64,000 nucleotides of DNA from Leptospiraceae bacterium (lineage in GTDB: Bacteria; Spirochaetota; Leptospiria; Leptospirales; Leptonemataceae), in NCBI GenBank assembly GCA_002717505.1, contig PBEB01000022.1, positions 22,360 to 86,359 on the forward strand. The letters are read 5' to 3'. The notes under the pieces were generated by a model, which did no database searches, was not told where the DNA came from, and saw only the letters and a list, made by a program, of their open reading frames with translations. Positions 53,111-61,993 of the stretch are shown piece by piece. The translations under genes and the position numbers were made by a program. Each line of letters starts with the position of its first letter. Within the stretch, counting starts at the first letter, position 1.

Positions 53111-53710
53111 ATGCGAAAATATAGATTCCTTGCAGTGGTTGCCATTCTGGCCATTTGTTCGGCGACTTACTGCAAGTCCGGTGACGAAGAGCCATCCGAT
53201 GATCAAGAGTTATTGAATCTTCTGGATGTAAATGTGGCCAATGGTATATTCTGGGTTGGCAAGACGAGTCAGAATAGCTGTAACGCGGGGGATGCAGCAA
53301 CTACGGCGACGGTCTGTTTTAATCAAACCACCCTGGAGAATACATATCTTTCAGGGGAGACAACAAATATTAATCTCTATCTTCCATCAGGTAATCCGCC
53401 TGCAGGGACCGTGAGTATTCTGGTGCCTCATCCAGACAACTCCTCGCTGAATACCTTTGATATTGCAGTGAGCGGCGACCTCTCAGGTGGTTACGAAACA
53501 GGCAACGGTGTGAGTCGTGTGCTAACACTTTCGGCCACCGGGGCTACAACAGCCAGCAATTCTACAGTTCAGGTTCAAATGGTAAGCTTTCGGGCTCAGC
53601 AAACCGAGAACACGGTGGAAGGAACCATCGTAGTGCGATTTGTTCGGGCCAGTTCTAGCAATCCGAGCTACGACGTTGAATACAGCTTCTCCATGGACAG
53701 GCAGTACTGA
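53111..53710 (+). CDS. Exported protein (probable lipoprotein) of unknown function
   Basis: Protein of 199 residues. N-terminal signal 'FLAVVAILAICSATYCKSGD' contains two Cys, either of which could be lipidated under relaxed spirochaetal rules (Cys16 or Cys21), followed by an acidic linker. The mature part is rich in Ser, Thr, Asn and beta strands ('NLYLPSGNPPAGTVSILVPH'), like an Ig-type or beta-sandwich surface domain, with a possible disulfide (NSCNAGD ... TVCFNQ). It overlaps or abuts the downstream barrel gene and is presumably co-transcribed with it. Confidence 0.75.
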   Translation: MRKYRFLAVVAILAICSATYCKSGDEEPSDDQELLNLLDVNVANGIFWVGKTSQNSCNAGDAATTATVCFNQTTLENTYLSGETTNINLYLPSGNPPAGTVSILVPHPDNSSLNTFDIAVSGDLSGGYETGNGVSRVLTLSATGATTASNSTVQVQMVSFRAQQTENTVEGTIVVRFVRASSSNPSYDVEYSFSMDRQY

Positions 53711-53727
53711 TGGAAGGGGAAAAAAGA

Positions 53728-55140
53728 ATGAAAAAGATGCGAAATCTAAGAATTATTACAGTCCTGCTTTCCCTTGCACTTGCAGCACCGGCGATGGCGG
53801 AAGCGGATCCTACCGGCTGGGCGATTCAGCCCCTACCTCTGGTCAGCGCCAGCTCTGACGATGGGTTCGGCTATGGTCTACGTGTTTACGGTACCTACAA
53901 AGATGCAAAGGCTGAGCCCTATAAATACCAGATTTACGGGCAGTACTATGCGACGACTCGTGGTTACGAATTCCATGAGCTTTCTATCGACGCAGTGGAC
54001 TTTCTGGATTCTTCCTTCCGAATTATTACCCGGATCGGAGTGGAAAGAACACTGAATGCACAGTGGTATGGCACAGGCAACTATCAGGACATTCAGCGAC
54101 AGAAGAAGATCAAGAACGGAGAAATTCCAATCAACGAAAACGTGCGATTGGATCCGACTACCGGTCAGCCCTTGCGCGACCTTTACACTTTCGAAGAATA
54201 CAGCGACTCGGTCTACTCTCTGAATACACGGGCTCTTTTAGGGCCAGGGGCCGGAGATTTCTTGAACCCCGGTAGAAAGCTTCTGAAGCAAACCCAGGGT
54301 AAGTACTTCTATTACGACCGAATTCGACCTTTTCTGATGATGTCCACAGAGCAATGGATGGGTGATACAAACTTCAAATGGTTTGTCGGACTGCGCGGCC
54401 AGAGCTACAAAATCCAATCCTACGCAGGCGATTACGAAGGCGGGGACAAATTGCCTAATTCCAGAACTCTGATCGATATCGAGAAACCTCTGGGGTACGA
54501 TGCCACCGAAAATAATCGATATGTGAACGGTGTTCGAGGAGCGCTGATATATGATTCCCGACCCAGGAAGCGTGAAATCAATCCCAACGCAGGGATTTTC
54601 GCCGACATCCACATTGAAGGCGTAGGTAAAGGAACGGGAAGCAACTATTCCTTCATGCGATACACTGCAGCATGGAGACAGTACATCGAGCTAATGCCAG
54701 GATTCTTTAATCCGCAGGACCGGGAGCTAGTTTTCGCATATCGCATTCTCGGGCAGAAAACCACGGGCGATGTTCCTTTCTATGAAATGGGCCGCATTTA
54801 CACATCTCGCGAAAACGCTGAAGGTCTGGGTGGCAACGGAGGTCTGAGAGGGTATCCCGCCAACCAGTTTGTAGACCGAGTAATGGGTATGGCTAACTTT
54901 GAGATGCGTCTAACAACATTCAGTGTGGATGCTCTGGGTGGGATTGATTTCATTTTCCTTGGCTACTATGACCTGGGACGTGTAGCTCCCACCAATCGTG
55001 AGATGACTCTCAAGGGTTTGCACCGGGCTTACGGCGGTGGTGTTCGTTTACTATGGCAAGAAAATGTTGTGATCAACATTTCCTACGGCCGGTCTCAATA
55101 TGAGTCCAATTTTAACTTTGGATTCAACCACATGTTCTAA
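53728..55140 (+). CDS. Omp85-type (Bac_surface_Ag) outer-membrane beta-barrel protein
   Basis: Exported protein of 470 residues. Signal peptide 'IITVLLSLALAAPAMA' is followed by a 16-strand-like barrel with the Omp85 lid-lock type segment 'GGNGGLRGYPANQFVDR' (G-x-R-G-Y), aromatic strand ends and a C-terminal Phe ('GFNHMF'). No POTRA domains are present, so it resembles patatin-type or short Omp85 relatives rather than BamA. The ATG at 53728 is 7 nt after GAAGGGG and makes the best start; a start at 53710 is possible. Its upstream partner is the exported protein ending at 53710. Confidence 0.85.
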   Translation: MKKMRNLRIITVLLSLALAAPAMAEADPTGWAIQPLPLVSASSDDGFGYGLRVYGTYKDAKAEPYKYQIYGQYYATTRGYEFHELSIDAVDFLDSSFRIITRIGVERTLNAQWYGTGNYQDIQRQKKIKNGEIPINENVRLDPTTGQPLRDLYTFEEYSDSVYSLNTRALLGPGAGDFLNPGRKLLKQTQGKYFYYDRIRPFLMMSTEQWMGDTNFKWFVGLRGQSYKIQSYAGDYEGGDKLPNSRTLIDIEKPLGYDATENNRYVNGVRGALIYDSRPRKREINPNAGIFADIHIEGVGKGTGSNYSFMRYTAAWRQYIELMPGFFNPQDRELVFAYRILGQKTTGDVPFYEMGRIYTSRENAEGLGGNGGLRGYPANQFVDRVMGMANFEMRLTTFSVDALGGIDFIFLGYYDLGRVAPTNREMTLKGLHRAYGGGVRLLWQENVVINISYGRSQYESNFNFGFNHMF

Positions 55141-55164
55141 GAATCCACCGGAGGATTCGGAATG

Positions 55165-55186
55165 AGGGGGCTTCGGCCCCTTTTTT
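55165..55186 (+). terminator. Terminator with UUCG tetraloop after the Omp85-like gene
   Basis: GGGGC (55167-55171), TTCG loop, GCCCC (55176-55180), extended by two pairs, then TTTTTT. A second small hairpin GAATCC/GGATTC (55141-55158) lies directly behind the stop codon. Confidence 0.92.
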
Positions 55187-55307
55187 CGTTTGGGTCCGGT
55201 GTGCCGCGCCGTGTCCCCTAATTCTGCTTCAATTGATCTTGAAATTCGGGCCAGCCATGAACTACTTGGGCAGGGATTCCCTCTAAGTCTTTGCAGGCAG
55301 GTTTATT

Positions 55308-55892
55308 ATGCATCTAGCGCCCAATTCACGAATTCAGATCTGGATTATTACTGTACTTTTGCTCGGAACAACCATGTGCCGAACCTCCGCGCCCGCCGGA
55401 TCCACGTCTGCACAGGAAACCTCCAGCGAGGTTACCCCCGGGGCAGGGGCTAACGAGACCGACTCTAAAGAAAGGGAGCTGGAAAGTGCAGGTGATGGAG
55501 AGCGCGGCGTGGAAGTTGTGGAAAAGCCGGGCATCTATGTTTTCCACTATCCTGAAACGTTGCAACTGGAAGATCCCTATGAGAATTACTTGAGCAAGCG
55601 AAGGGTCTTCGATGATCGCCTGGGTGCAGAAATCAGAGCATTGCTTGCCGAAGAAGCAGGCTACACACCGGAATACAAAGCCAGATGTCTGCCCGTTTAT
55701 GATTACGGGATCGTTCTTGTGTCCGAAGATAATCGGCAAACCTATCTGTTTTCTTTTCGCTGCAATACCATGCATTACAAGGAGAAGAAGCTCTGGAAGG
55801 ATTTTACGCCGATCCGCACCAGGCTCTATACCTTGCTTCAATATCAGGTGAATGACAATACATCTGCTCTAATCGATTCTCGAGAGTATTGA
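55308..55892 (+). CDS. Probable lipoprotein of unknown function
   Basis: Protein of 194 residues. Signal helix 'IWIITVLLLGTTMC' has a loose lipobox (Cys near 24). A Ser/Thr/Glu-rich linker to about residue 70 is followed by a compact domain with aromatic residues and two further Cys ('KARCLPVYDYG', 'FSFRCNTMHY'). ATG at 55308 with an upstream AGG. It ends 1 bp before the next lipoprotein gene, so the two form an operon. Confidence 0.72.
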   Translation: MHLAPNSRIQIWIITVLLLGTTMCRTSAPAGSTSAQETSSEVTPGAGANETDSKERELESAGDGERGVEVVEKPGIYVFHYPETLQLEDPYENYLSKRRVFDDRLGAEIRALLAEEAGYTPEYKARCLPVYDYGIVLVSEDNRQTYLFSFRCNTMHYKEKKLWKDFTPIRTRLYTLLQYQVNDNTSALIDSREY

Positions 55893-55893
55893 G

Positions 55894-57030
55894 ATGTTGA
55901 ATCGGAATATCATCCCTTCGTCGGTGCCGCTGGCCGAATTCCTGCGAACCCCTGTGGCAATCCTATTCATCTTGATTGCGTTTTCTGGATTGCTTTTGCT
56001 CGGTGCTTGCAAGATTCCTCAACGTCCGGACAAACCATCGCCGGCATCGCACAAAGAGGAAGGAACCCGGGAGTCCGTTAACAATACTACGGAGCCTGAT
56101 GTTGCTCCGACAGCCGACCCGGGCGACAAGGCGAACCATGTAATTGAATCCAGGAGGGGTGCTGTGGCTATACTTCCCTTTCGCACTTCCCAGAACTCTG
56201 AAAAAGGTATAAGTCTGTCCTCTCGCCTGATGGCCCGGCTTCAGGGAATGAATCAATTTCAAATAATTGAACGACTGGACCTGGAGAGCATTAAAAACCA
56301 GCTGCTCATAGGTCAGTCCGGTCTGGTGGATAGTGGAAGCGCGGCGAAAATCGGCCGGCTGGTGGGTGCCAGGTATCTGGTCCTGGGCGAATGGACTGAT
56401 ACTGTAAACGGACAGGGGAAAGCATCTTACAGGCTGGTGGTGGCTGAATCCGGTCGACTCATCGGGTCCGGCATTGCCATCGGAACCGAGGAGGAAATCC
56501 TTCAGCGTTTCCAGGCCAGCCTGGCTCGCCAGCTAGCAATTTATCAGAGTCTGGACAACCCGGGCAGCCCATATTCAATCTTGCTGCAATTGAATCGTGA
56601 AGATCATGAATATCGCATGGGGGATCGAGTTGAGATCAACTTTGAAATTAAGCGTCATGCGAATTCTGCCCCTTCTCTGGTATACGTCCAGCTCTATGCG
56701 ATTGATTCCGACGGTGTCATGACCATGATCTATCCGAATCGCTTCAGCGGTATCAAAGCTTTAAATGTGAATCAGAAGTATAGCTTTCCTGGAAGAGAGG
56801 ATCCCTTTGAGTGGAAGGTTGTGCCACCTGCCGGTACAGAAACCATTCAGGCCTTTGTAACTACGAAACCCGTGGATCCGTTTGAGGCCACCGATAAGAT
56901 GGAGGATGGCTTCGTCCGTGTAAGCACCCGAGGTCATCAGCCCGAAACCTACTCAGGCATCGTCACTGTGCTCAAGGAGGAAGAAGGCTGGAGTGCAGAT
57001 ACAGTAACGTTTGAGATTGTAGATCAATGA
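55894..57030 (+). CDS. Lipoprotein with CsgG/FlgO-like and DUF4384 domains
   Basis: Protein of 378 residues. The signal 'AILFILIAFSGLLLLGAC' has a good lipobox (LGAC, Cys near 39), then a polar linker. Residues about 85-215 match the CsgG/FlgO fold: 'GAVAILPFRTS', 'LSSRLMARLQGMNQFQIIER', 'LVGARYLVLGEWT'. Residues about 225-375 resemble DUF4384: 'REDHEYRMGDRVEINFEIKR', 'LVYVQLYAIDSDG', 'IYPNRFSGIK', 'FVTTKPVDPFE'. Such two-domain proteins sit at the inner leaflet of the outer membrane and are linked to secretion or flagellar outer-membrane collars. It is coupled to the preceding lipoprotein. Confidence 0.84.
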   Translation: MLNRNIIPSSVPLAEFLRTPVAILFILIAFSGLLLLGACKIPQRPDKPSPASHKEEGTRESVNNTTEPDVAPTADPGDKANHVIESRRGAVAILPFRTSQNSEKGISLSSRLMARLQGMNQFQIIERLDLESIKNQLLIGQSGLVDSGSAAKIGRLVGARYLVLGEWTDTVNGQGKASYRLVVAESGRLIGSGIAIGTEEEILQRFQASLARQLAIYQSLDNPGSPYSILLQLNREDHEYRMGDRVEINFEIKRHANSAPSLVYVQLYAIDSDGVMTMIYPNRFSGIKALNVNQKYSFPGREDPFEWKVVPPAGTETIQAFVTTKPVDPFEATDKMEDGFVRVSTRGHQPETYSGIVTVLKEEEGWSADTVTFEIVDQ

Positions 57031-57082
57031 ACTGAATCGCCACCCCTTGCATGGTGTCAGAGTACCGGTTTGCCTAACCCAA

Positions 57083-57628
57083 TCAATGGTTCCATTTGAT
57101 GGAACATCCCATGCTGGGAAAATCCTTTTCCGGGCCACTTCCCTGGCCCATATCGCGTAGTAGCGCTAGTTCCAGACTGTTTTCCTTCACTGCATCCGGG
57201 TTTTGCCAGTTGTCGTTGATTCGCCCATGGTAGGAAAGCTTACCATTGTGAAACAGGTAAGGATCAGGAGTGCATACAGCTCCATAATCGCTGGCTACGG
57301 ATTGATCCTCATCAAACAGATAAGGAAACTGAATTCCATTTTCCTCTGCGAAAGGCTTCATTCGTTCGAACCCATCCTCGGGATAGGATGGGTTGCTGTT
57401 CGGGTTTATCGCTACGATTTGTAGTGATTCGCTGTAGCGCTCCTGCAAATCTTTCAGCAAGGGCCAGGCGGCTATCGCGTAGGGGCAATGGTTGCAGGTG
57501 AATACGATGAGTAGATGAGGGTTCTTGATTAGATCTGCTGAGTTAACCAATGCTCCATTCACATCCTTCAATTCGAAAGATGGGGCCGGAGTTCCCTTTT
57601 CCATCTGATTGGATTCCAGTAATGCCAT
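57083..57628 (-). CDS. Thioredoxin-fold AhpC/TSA-like protein
   Basis: Protein of 181 residues of the redoxin family with signature 'LLIVFTCNHCPYAIAAWPLL', a thioredoxin-like C-x-x-C, and the redoxin-type 'APSFELKDVNG' start. The segment 'DYGAVCTPDPYLFH' carries the cis-Pro loop (V/A-x-T-P). It lacks a signal peptide and is related to cytosolic thioredoxin-family proteins that carry 'TPD' near the active site. Start candidates are the ATGs at 57628 and 57604. It is divergent from the Spx/ArsC-like gene, with about 50 bp between starts. Confidence 0.85.
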   Translation of the reverse strand: MALLESNQMEKGTPAPSFELKDVNGALVNSADLIKNPHLLIVFTCNHCPYAIAAWPLLKDLQERYSESLQIVAINPNSNPSYPEDGFERMKPFAEENGIQFPYLFDEDQSVASDYGAVCTPDPYLFHNGKLSYHGRINDNWQNPDAVKENSLELALLRDMGQGSGPEKDFPSMGCSIKWNH

Positions 57629-57677
57629 AAATTCAAAAAAGGTTGATTGCCAGGAGCCGAAAAGGACTTTTCCCGGC

Positions 57678-58031
57678 ATGATCAAATTCTACGGATACAA
57701 GAAATGTTCAACGTCTCGCAAGGCTGAGAAATACCTCACGGATAAAGGCATAAAATATGATTTTGTGGACATTACAGAGAATCCGCCCAATCAGAGTACG
57801 CTCAAACAAGTGGCTCAATCTTCAGATACTCCGGCGAAGAAGATGTTCAACACAAGCGGTCAGCAATATCGAGAGCTGGGAATTAAGGATAAGCTTCCCT
57901 CTTTGAAAGACGGAGACATCTTTAAGATGCTTGCTTCGAACGGAAAACTGATCAAGCGCCCTGTGGTTACTGATGGAAAGAAAGGCACTGTGGGATTCTC
58001 CGAAGAAAGCTACCAGAAAACCTGGAAGTGA
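57678..58031 (+). CDS. ArsC/Spx-family protein
   Basis: Protein of 117 residues. 'IKFYGYKKCSTSRKAEKYL' opens the ArsC/Spx/YffB fold with a single Cys9 in a C-S-T-S context; 'KYDFVDITENPP', 'MFNTSGQQYRELGIKDKLPS' and 'LIKRPVVTDGKKGTVGF' follow the family. There is no C-x-x-C, so it is not Spx of the classic type; arsenate reductase-like (YffB/ArsC) is likely but untested. The start is ATG 57678 with AAAGGA nearby. Confidence 0.87.
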   Translation: MIKFYGYKKCSTSRKAEKYLTDKGIKYDFVDITENPPNQSTLKQVAQSSDTPAKKMFNTSGQQYRELGIKDKLPSLKDGDIFKMLASNGKLIKRPVVTDGKKGTVGFSEESYQKTWK

Positions 58032-58069
58032 ATTGACAGGCTCCGTAACTGGAGCGATCTGACCCTGTT

Positions 58070-58142
58070 GCCCAGGTAGCTCAGTCGGTAGAGCAGTGGA
58101 CTGAAAATCCACGTGTCGGTGGTTCGATCCCGCCCCTGGGCA
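58070..58142 (+). tRNA. tRNA-Phe (GAA)
   Basis: A complete cloverleaf fits: acceptor GCCCAGG (58070-58076) with CCTGGGC (58135-58141), D arm GCTC/GAGC, anticodon stem GTGGA/TCCAC with loop CTGAAAA, where the anticodon GAA is at 58103-58105, a 5-nt variable loop GTGTC, and T arm GGTGG/CCGCC with the loop TTCGATC. Discriminator base A at 58142. The 3' CCA is not encoded. Confidence 0.97.
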
Positions 58143-58154
58143 CACATCTTTTGG

Positions 58155-58388
58155 TCATCCGGCCCCCTGACTCCAGAATTCTTCAAACTCTTCCTCTGAT
58201 GACGCGGCGCATCTTTCTGGTGCGAAGAGCTTCTTCACCGGGGGTTTGGGGTATGTGGACACCTCTCCGGCATCGGGAATGGCGGTGAGCATCCGCAGGA
58301 TTTCATCCTCTCCCTGGATTTCATACATAGTGTAGCTCATGCCTTTGCCCGGCACAATTTGCTCAGTCTTCAGATATTTCTTTTCCAT
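58155..58388 (-). CDS. Small acidic protein of unknown function
   Basis: Protein of 77 residues, soluble, without signal peptide: '[20 protein letters not shown]' followed by an acidic C-terminus '[10 protein letters not shown]'. A Shine-Dalgarno-like AAAGGA precedes the ATG at 58388, and no other gene covers the region. The frame composition looks coding. No family recognised. It is divergent from the response-regulator gene. Confidence 0.65.
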   Translation of the reverse strand: MEKKYLKTEQIVPGKGMSYTMYEIQGEDEILRMLTAIPDAGEVSTYPKPPVKKLFAPERCAASSEEEFEEFWSQGAG

Positions 58389-58475
58389 TCTTTATCCTTT
58401 TCTTGTTCGTTCGGAGAATTCTTTTCTTGCGTGGACCCCCGGCCTATTTACAGTCCGGACCTGGGGGACCATTTC

Positions 58476-58964
58476 ATGAATAAAGGCTACATAGTCTGTG
58501 TTGACGATGAAATCTCTGTTCTGGATACGTTGCGAGAGCAACTCCGACAGTATTTCGAACAAAGCCATGAAATCGAAGTAGCGGCCAGCGCAGAAGAGGC
58601 CCTGGAACTCATCGAAGATATTAAAGAATCCGGCGGATTGGTCGAGGTGATAATAACCGATCAAGTAATGCCCGGGATGAAGGGAGATCAATTTCTTGAG
58701 AAGATCCACAGGGAATTCCCGGATACCATCAAGATCCTGCTCACCGGCCAGGCCGGACTGGATAATGCGATCCATGCCATCAATCGGGGAGGTCTGAACC
58801 GCTATGTGGAAAAGCCCTGGAACATGGAAGAGCTCCAGAAGGATATCAAAGAGCTCATTGAAAAGTATCAGCAGCAGGTGGAGAATCAGCGGCTTATTGC
58901 TCAGCTTGAATCGCGGATTACCGCCCTGGAAGATGAAAATCGTTCGCTCAAAGACGGAGAATAG
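58476..58964 (+). CDS. Single-domain response regulator with C-terminal coiled coil
   Basis: Protein of 162 residues. REC domain 1-125 with acidic pocket Asp10-Asp11 ('VCVDDEIS'), phosphorylation site Asp62 ('[12 protein letters not shown]'), Thr in 'ILLTGQAG' and Lys in 'YVEKPW'. The last 35 residues ('[20 protein letters not shown]' onward) form a predicted coiled coil, so it may dimerise or dock on a partner. No output domain and no kinase gene is adjacent. The ATG at 58476 has GGGGGA upstream. Confidence 0.9.
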   Translation: MNKGYIVCVDDEISVLDTLREQLRQYFEQSHEIEVAASAEEALELIEDIKESGGLVEVIITDQVMPGMKGDQFLEKIHREFPDTIKILLTGQAGLDNAIHAINRGGLNRYVEKPWNMEELQKDIKELIEKYQQQVENQRLIAQLESRITALEDENRSLKDGE

Positions 58965-60195
58965 ATCCCGGCCCACTCGGCATGCACTGTTGCACACTTT
59001 CGGAATCGCACCTCGCCGCATAATCCTCCAGCTCTTCGTGACGAGTCTGGTACTATCAACCTTTCAGTCAACTCTGGCCGAGCAGAAGCCGGAAGAACCA
59101 AAGCCAGAACCCGCGGAAACCTCTCCAAGGCCGGCCACTACCGAGAAGGAGCCGGCCCCTGAAGGCAAGAAAGAGGAAGCTGAAAGTCCAGAGAAAAAGG
59201 CCAGGCGCGAAGAAGAACTCAAGCTCCTAAAACAGCAGATGCTCTTTGCTCCATCAACAGAACGTCGCCAGGCCATTCACCAGGTAGAGCGGCTTGAAAA
59301 GGAATCCGAGCAGAAGTATTTCCTGGATACACTACGTAAGCTTGCCCTGGAAGATATGGATCCGCTGGTCCGCGAAGCGTCCGTGCGTCTGCTCGCAGAT
59401 ATCAAAGACAAGGATTCCGGGGACACGTTTCTTAAAGCTCTGGAGGATAACATTCGTCCGGTGATGCGCGAGGCATTGCGGGGCATTGCAAGGATCGAGC
59501 TGAAGAGCGCAGAGGCGCGCATATTCGAGCTCCTCAAAAAAGAAGAATTCAAAGAGAACGATAATGTAACGGTAGGGATGATTCGCACATTGGCCGACCT
59601 GGACAGCCAGATTGCCGCTGACTTTCTCACCGAGGTCTATGCGAAGGACGACACAAACCTGGAAATCCAGCGAGCCATTCTCCTCTATTACGGGAATGCG
59701 GAAGTGAAGTCAAAAAAGGATTGGCTTACAGAAATCCTGACAGACAAGAACGAAGACATCGTGTCCCGCTCCTACGCTGCCAATGCGCTGGGTAAAATCA
59801 AGTCTCCAGACTCAGTAGAGCCTTTAAAAAGCGTCTTACAGGAAATTCGAGACCTCAGAAGTAGCCGCGAACGTGCTCGTCACAACCCTTTGAAACAACA
59901 GGCCATTCTGGCATTGATTCGCCTGGACGATAAATCCATTTTGCCAGAACTCAAGGCAGCGGCCCTGGATGATGATGCTTCGGTGCGCTTACGAGCGGTT
60001 AAACAGATTGGTCAGTTAAAGATAGAAGAGTTTCGTGATATGCTGGAATACAAAGCGAAGCATGAACCCAGTCGATCGGTTAAGAAAGCGGCTCAAGAAG
60101 CTCTGGATATTATGGATGGCAAGAAAGAAGCTGAAGGAGATGAAGACTCACCAGAAGCTTCAGAAGACCCAAAGGAAACGGAGAAATCCGAGTAG
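58933..60195 (+). CDS. Exported HEAT-repeat protein
   Basis: Protein of about 420 residues. An N-terminal segment with a hydrophobic stretch ('[20 protein letters not shown]') is a likely signal peptide, followed by an acidic Pro/Glu/Lys linker, then an alpha-solenoid with at least six HEAT-like repeats ('[15 protein letters not shown]', '[14 protein letters not shown]', '[15 protein letters not shown]', '[13 protein letters not shown]'), and an acidic tail. The start is uncertain: ATG 58933 overlaps the response-regulator gene by 32 bp, while a TTG at 58990 gives a shorter signal. It belongs to an operon of exported proteins running to 61717. Confidence 0.78.
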   Translation: MKIVRSKTENRSRPTRHALLHTFGIAPRRIILQLFVTSLVLSTFQSTLAEQKPEEPKPEPAETSPRPATTEKEPAPEGKKEEAESPEKKARREEELKLLKQQMLFAPSTERRQAIHQVERLEKESEQKYFLDTLRKLALEDMDPLVREASVRLLADIKDKDSGDTFLKALEDNIRPVMREALRGIARIELKSAEARIFELLKKEEFKENDNVTVGMIRTLADLDSQIAADFLTEVYAKDDTNLEIQRAILLYYGNAEVKSKKDWLTEILTDKNEDIVSRSYAANALGKIKSPDSVEPLKSVLQEIRDLRSSRERARHNPLKQQAILALIRLDDKSILPELKAAALDDDASVRLRAVKQIGQLKIEEFRDMLEYKAKHEPSRSVKKAAQEALDIMDGKKEAEGDEDSPEASEDPKETEKSE

Positions 60196-60197
60196 TC

Positions 60198-61052
60198 ATG
60201 AACAGCCTCTGGCCTACCTGCTTTGCAGTTAGCCTGCATCGCAAATTGTCCGGTGGAGTTGCATTGATTTTGATTATACTTCTGGGACCTGCGCAAGCCA
60301 TCGAATCCCGGACGCCACAGAGCATGGCCGAATATCGGGCCCTTATGGGAAGTGGCCGATCCGTGACAATGAATCTTCGCTTTCGCGGAATTCGCACAGT
60401 AGATACCGGGCAATCCATTGAGGACCGCTTTGTCTTTCGAAGCAAGGACGGAGTGCTATTTTATATCAAACTGGACTGGAACCATCAGCTTGCTCTAGAT
60501 CAGATAAGGAGCGGAAGCGAACTGGCCCCGTTTCGATACAATTTCTTCTATGAGCTGGGAATCAGCATTGAAAGGCAAACAGACAAAGGTCTTCTCATCG
60601 TTCGGGCAACACCGGCAGAAGTCTGGGAACTAAGACTTGCCCGGGAAATTCCTCCTTACACCGGCGATATTACCGAACAGGACCTTCGCATTCGCGAGCT
60701 CATAGAAAACGTGCGCCAGAACCAACAGCCTCCTGGTCAGTACAAGCTCTTCTTTTCCAGAAGAGAGACTTTGCATCTGATTTTTTATGATATGGAAGGT
60801 CAGGAAGTTCGATTTCAGTACAGGAAAGATCGCTGGGAAACCGATGAGCTCAAAAAGGTTCGCTTTTTGATACCAGGTTCTGCCTATCTGGTTTCAGGGC
60901 CTCTGCGGGGTTTGATGATAAATGAGAAAAGTGTGCCGGTAACCGATCAGAGATTTCAAGAAACTATAGAGAGTCGCAACCTGGAAGAGTACTATCTCTG
61001 GTTCGAATTTGAATCCGCCAGACCACTTCGCACAGAGCAAATCCTTTATTAA
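60198..61052 (+). CDS. Exported protein of unknown function
   Basis: Protein of 284 residues with signal peptide 'SGGVALILIILLGPAQA', then a domain rich in beta strands and Arg ('VFRSKDGVLFYIKLDWNHQL', 'FYELGISIERQTDKGLLIVR', 'HLIFYDMEGQEVRFQYRKD'). I recognise no family. It lies 2 bp behind the HEAT-protein stop, in the same operon. Confidence 0.72.
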   Translation: MNSLWPTCFAVSLHRKLSGGVALILIILLGPAQAIESRTPQSMAEYRALMGSGRSVTMNLRFRGIRTVDTGQSIEDRFVFRSKDGVLFYIKLDWNHQLALDQIRSGSELAPFRYNFFYELGISIERQTDKGLLIVRATPAEVWELRLAREIPPYTGDITEQDLRIRELIENVRQNQQPPGQYKLFFSRRETLHLIFYDMEGQEVRFQYRKDRWETDELKKVRFLIPGSAYLVSGPLRGLMINEKSVPVTDQRFQETIESRNLEEYYLWFEFESARPLRTEQILY

Positions 61053-61057
61053 TAGCA

Positions 61058-61717
61058 ATGATGGCAACTTGTTCAAAAAGTTCCCCGTCCGGTTCTGTTG
61101 CCTGCCATCCGCTTAAGCCGCGAAGCGATACTCAAACTCTGGAAACGGAAGCGATTTCAGTCCGCAATTCCTACGTTTGCAATGGCGGATTCAGAAAACG
61201 CTCAAAGAGCCGCTGGCATCTGGCCTTGGTGACCTCTCTGGCGACCGTTCTGCTGATTTATGGAAGCACTCCTTTGCTTTCGAAGGAGAATTTGCTACGA
61301 GAGGGTGAGCCTTTTTCCCACTACCGGATTTATTTCCAGTTCAAAGCTCCAGTTCCATTGCGATATGAAATTCTACCCTATGGAAATGCAAAGTTACTTC
61401 AGGCCCAGGACTCTCAAGAACGATTGGTCATTCTGTCACGAACCATGCGCATGACTCAAAACATCCCCTCTGGAGATTTTTTACGGCCGCCGGGATGTGC
61501 GAAGACTCCTGATTTCGGATCAATGAACGGTCGGCTGCGTTGCGAGTCCATCGAGCAAGGCGTTCCGCTGGTGCGACTGATTGTCTGGGAAAAGACGGCC
61601 GGGCTCCTGCATTTACTGACGGCCACCGTTCAGAAAGAAGACCTATCTTTACTGGATGATCTGGAAAGGACTCTAGAGCCTCAACCAGCATTCTACTATC
61701 CTGACGATGGGTTATGA
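61058..61717 (+). CDS. Membrane-anchored or exported protein of unknown function
   Basis: Protein of 219 residues with a 50-residue polar, Cys-containing N-terminus, one hydrophobic helix ('WHLALVTSLATVLLIYGSTPL') and a soluble C-terminal domain. A type II anchor is likely. The start could be later than 61058, since the N-terminal stretch is not conserved-looking. No family recognised. It is the last gene of the run behind the response regulator. Confidence 0.66.
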   Translation: MMATCSKSSPSGSVACHPLKPRSDTQTLETEAISVRNSYVCNGGFRKRSKSRWHLALVTSLATVLLIYGSTPLLSKENLLREGEPFSHYRIYFQFKAPVPLRYEILPYGNAKLLQAQDSQERLVILSRTMRMTQNIPSGDFLRPPGCAKTPDFGSMNGRLRCESIEQGVPLVRLIVWEKTAGLLHLLTATVQKEDLSLLDDLERTLEPQPAFYYPDDGL

Positions 61718-61993
61718 ATACCAGCAGTGATACGAAGGGATCATTAAGCTTCGTCCGAAGCGCAACCTGACGTAAACCGGTCCGGATTGGGCTGCCCGCG
61801 TAAACACCAGGTCCGCTTTTCAAGCTTCTCTACAATGAGCTCAGACGGGTTTGTGAGCGGAGCTCCTCCCGGTGGATGGCGGCCAAAGGATGCCATAAGA
61901 TTGGCGTCAGAGGACCTGGAATCCCCCGGAATTCGTATTTTTCTCATTTGATTCTGTCTTGCTTTCAAGGGCCGTCTTGCTTTCCTGGAAGTG

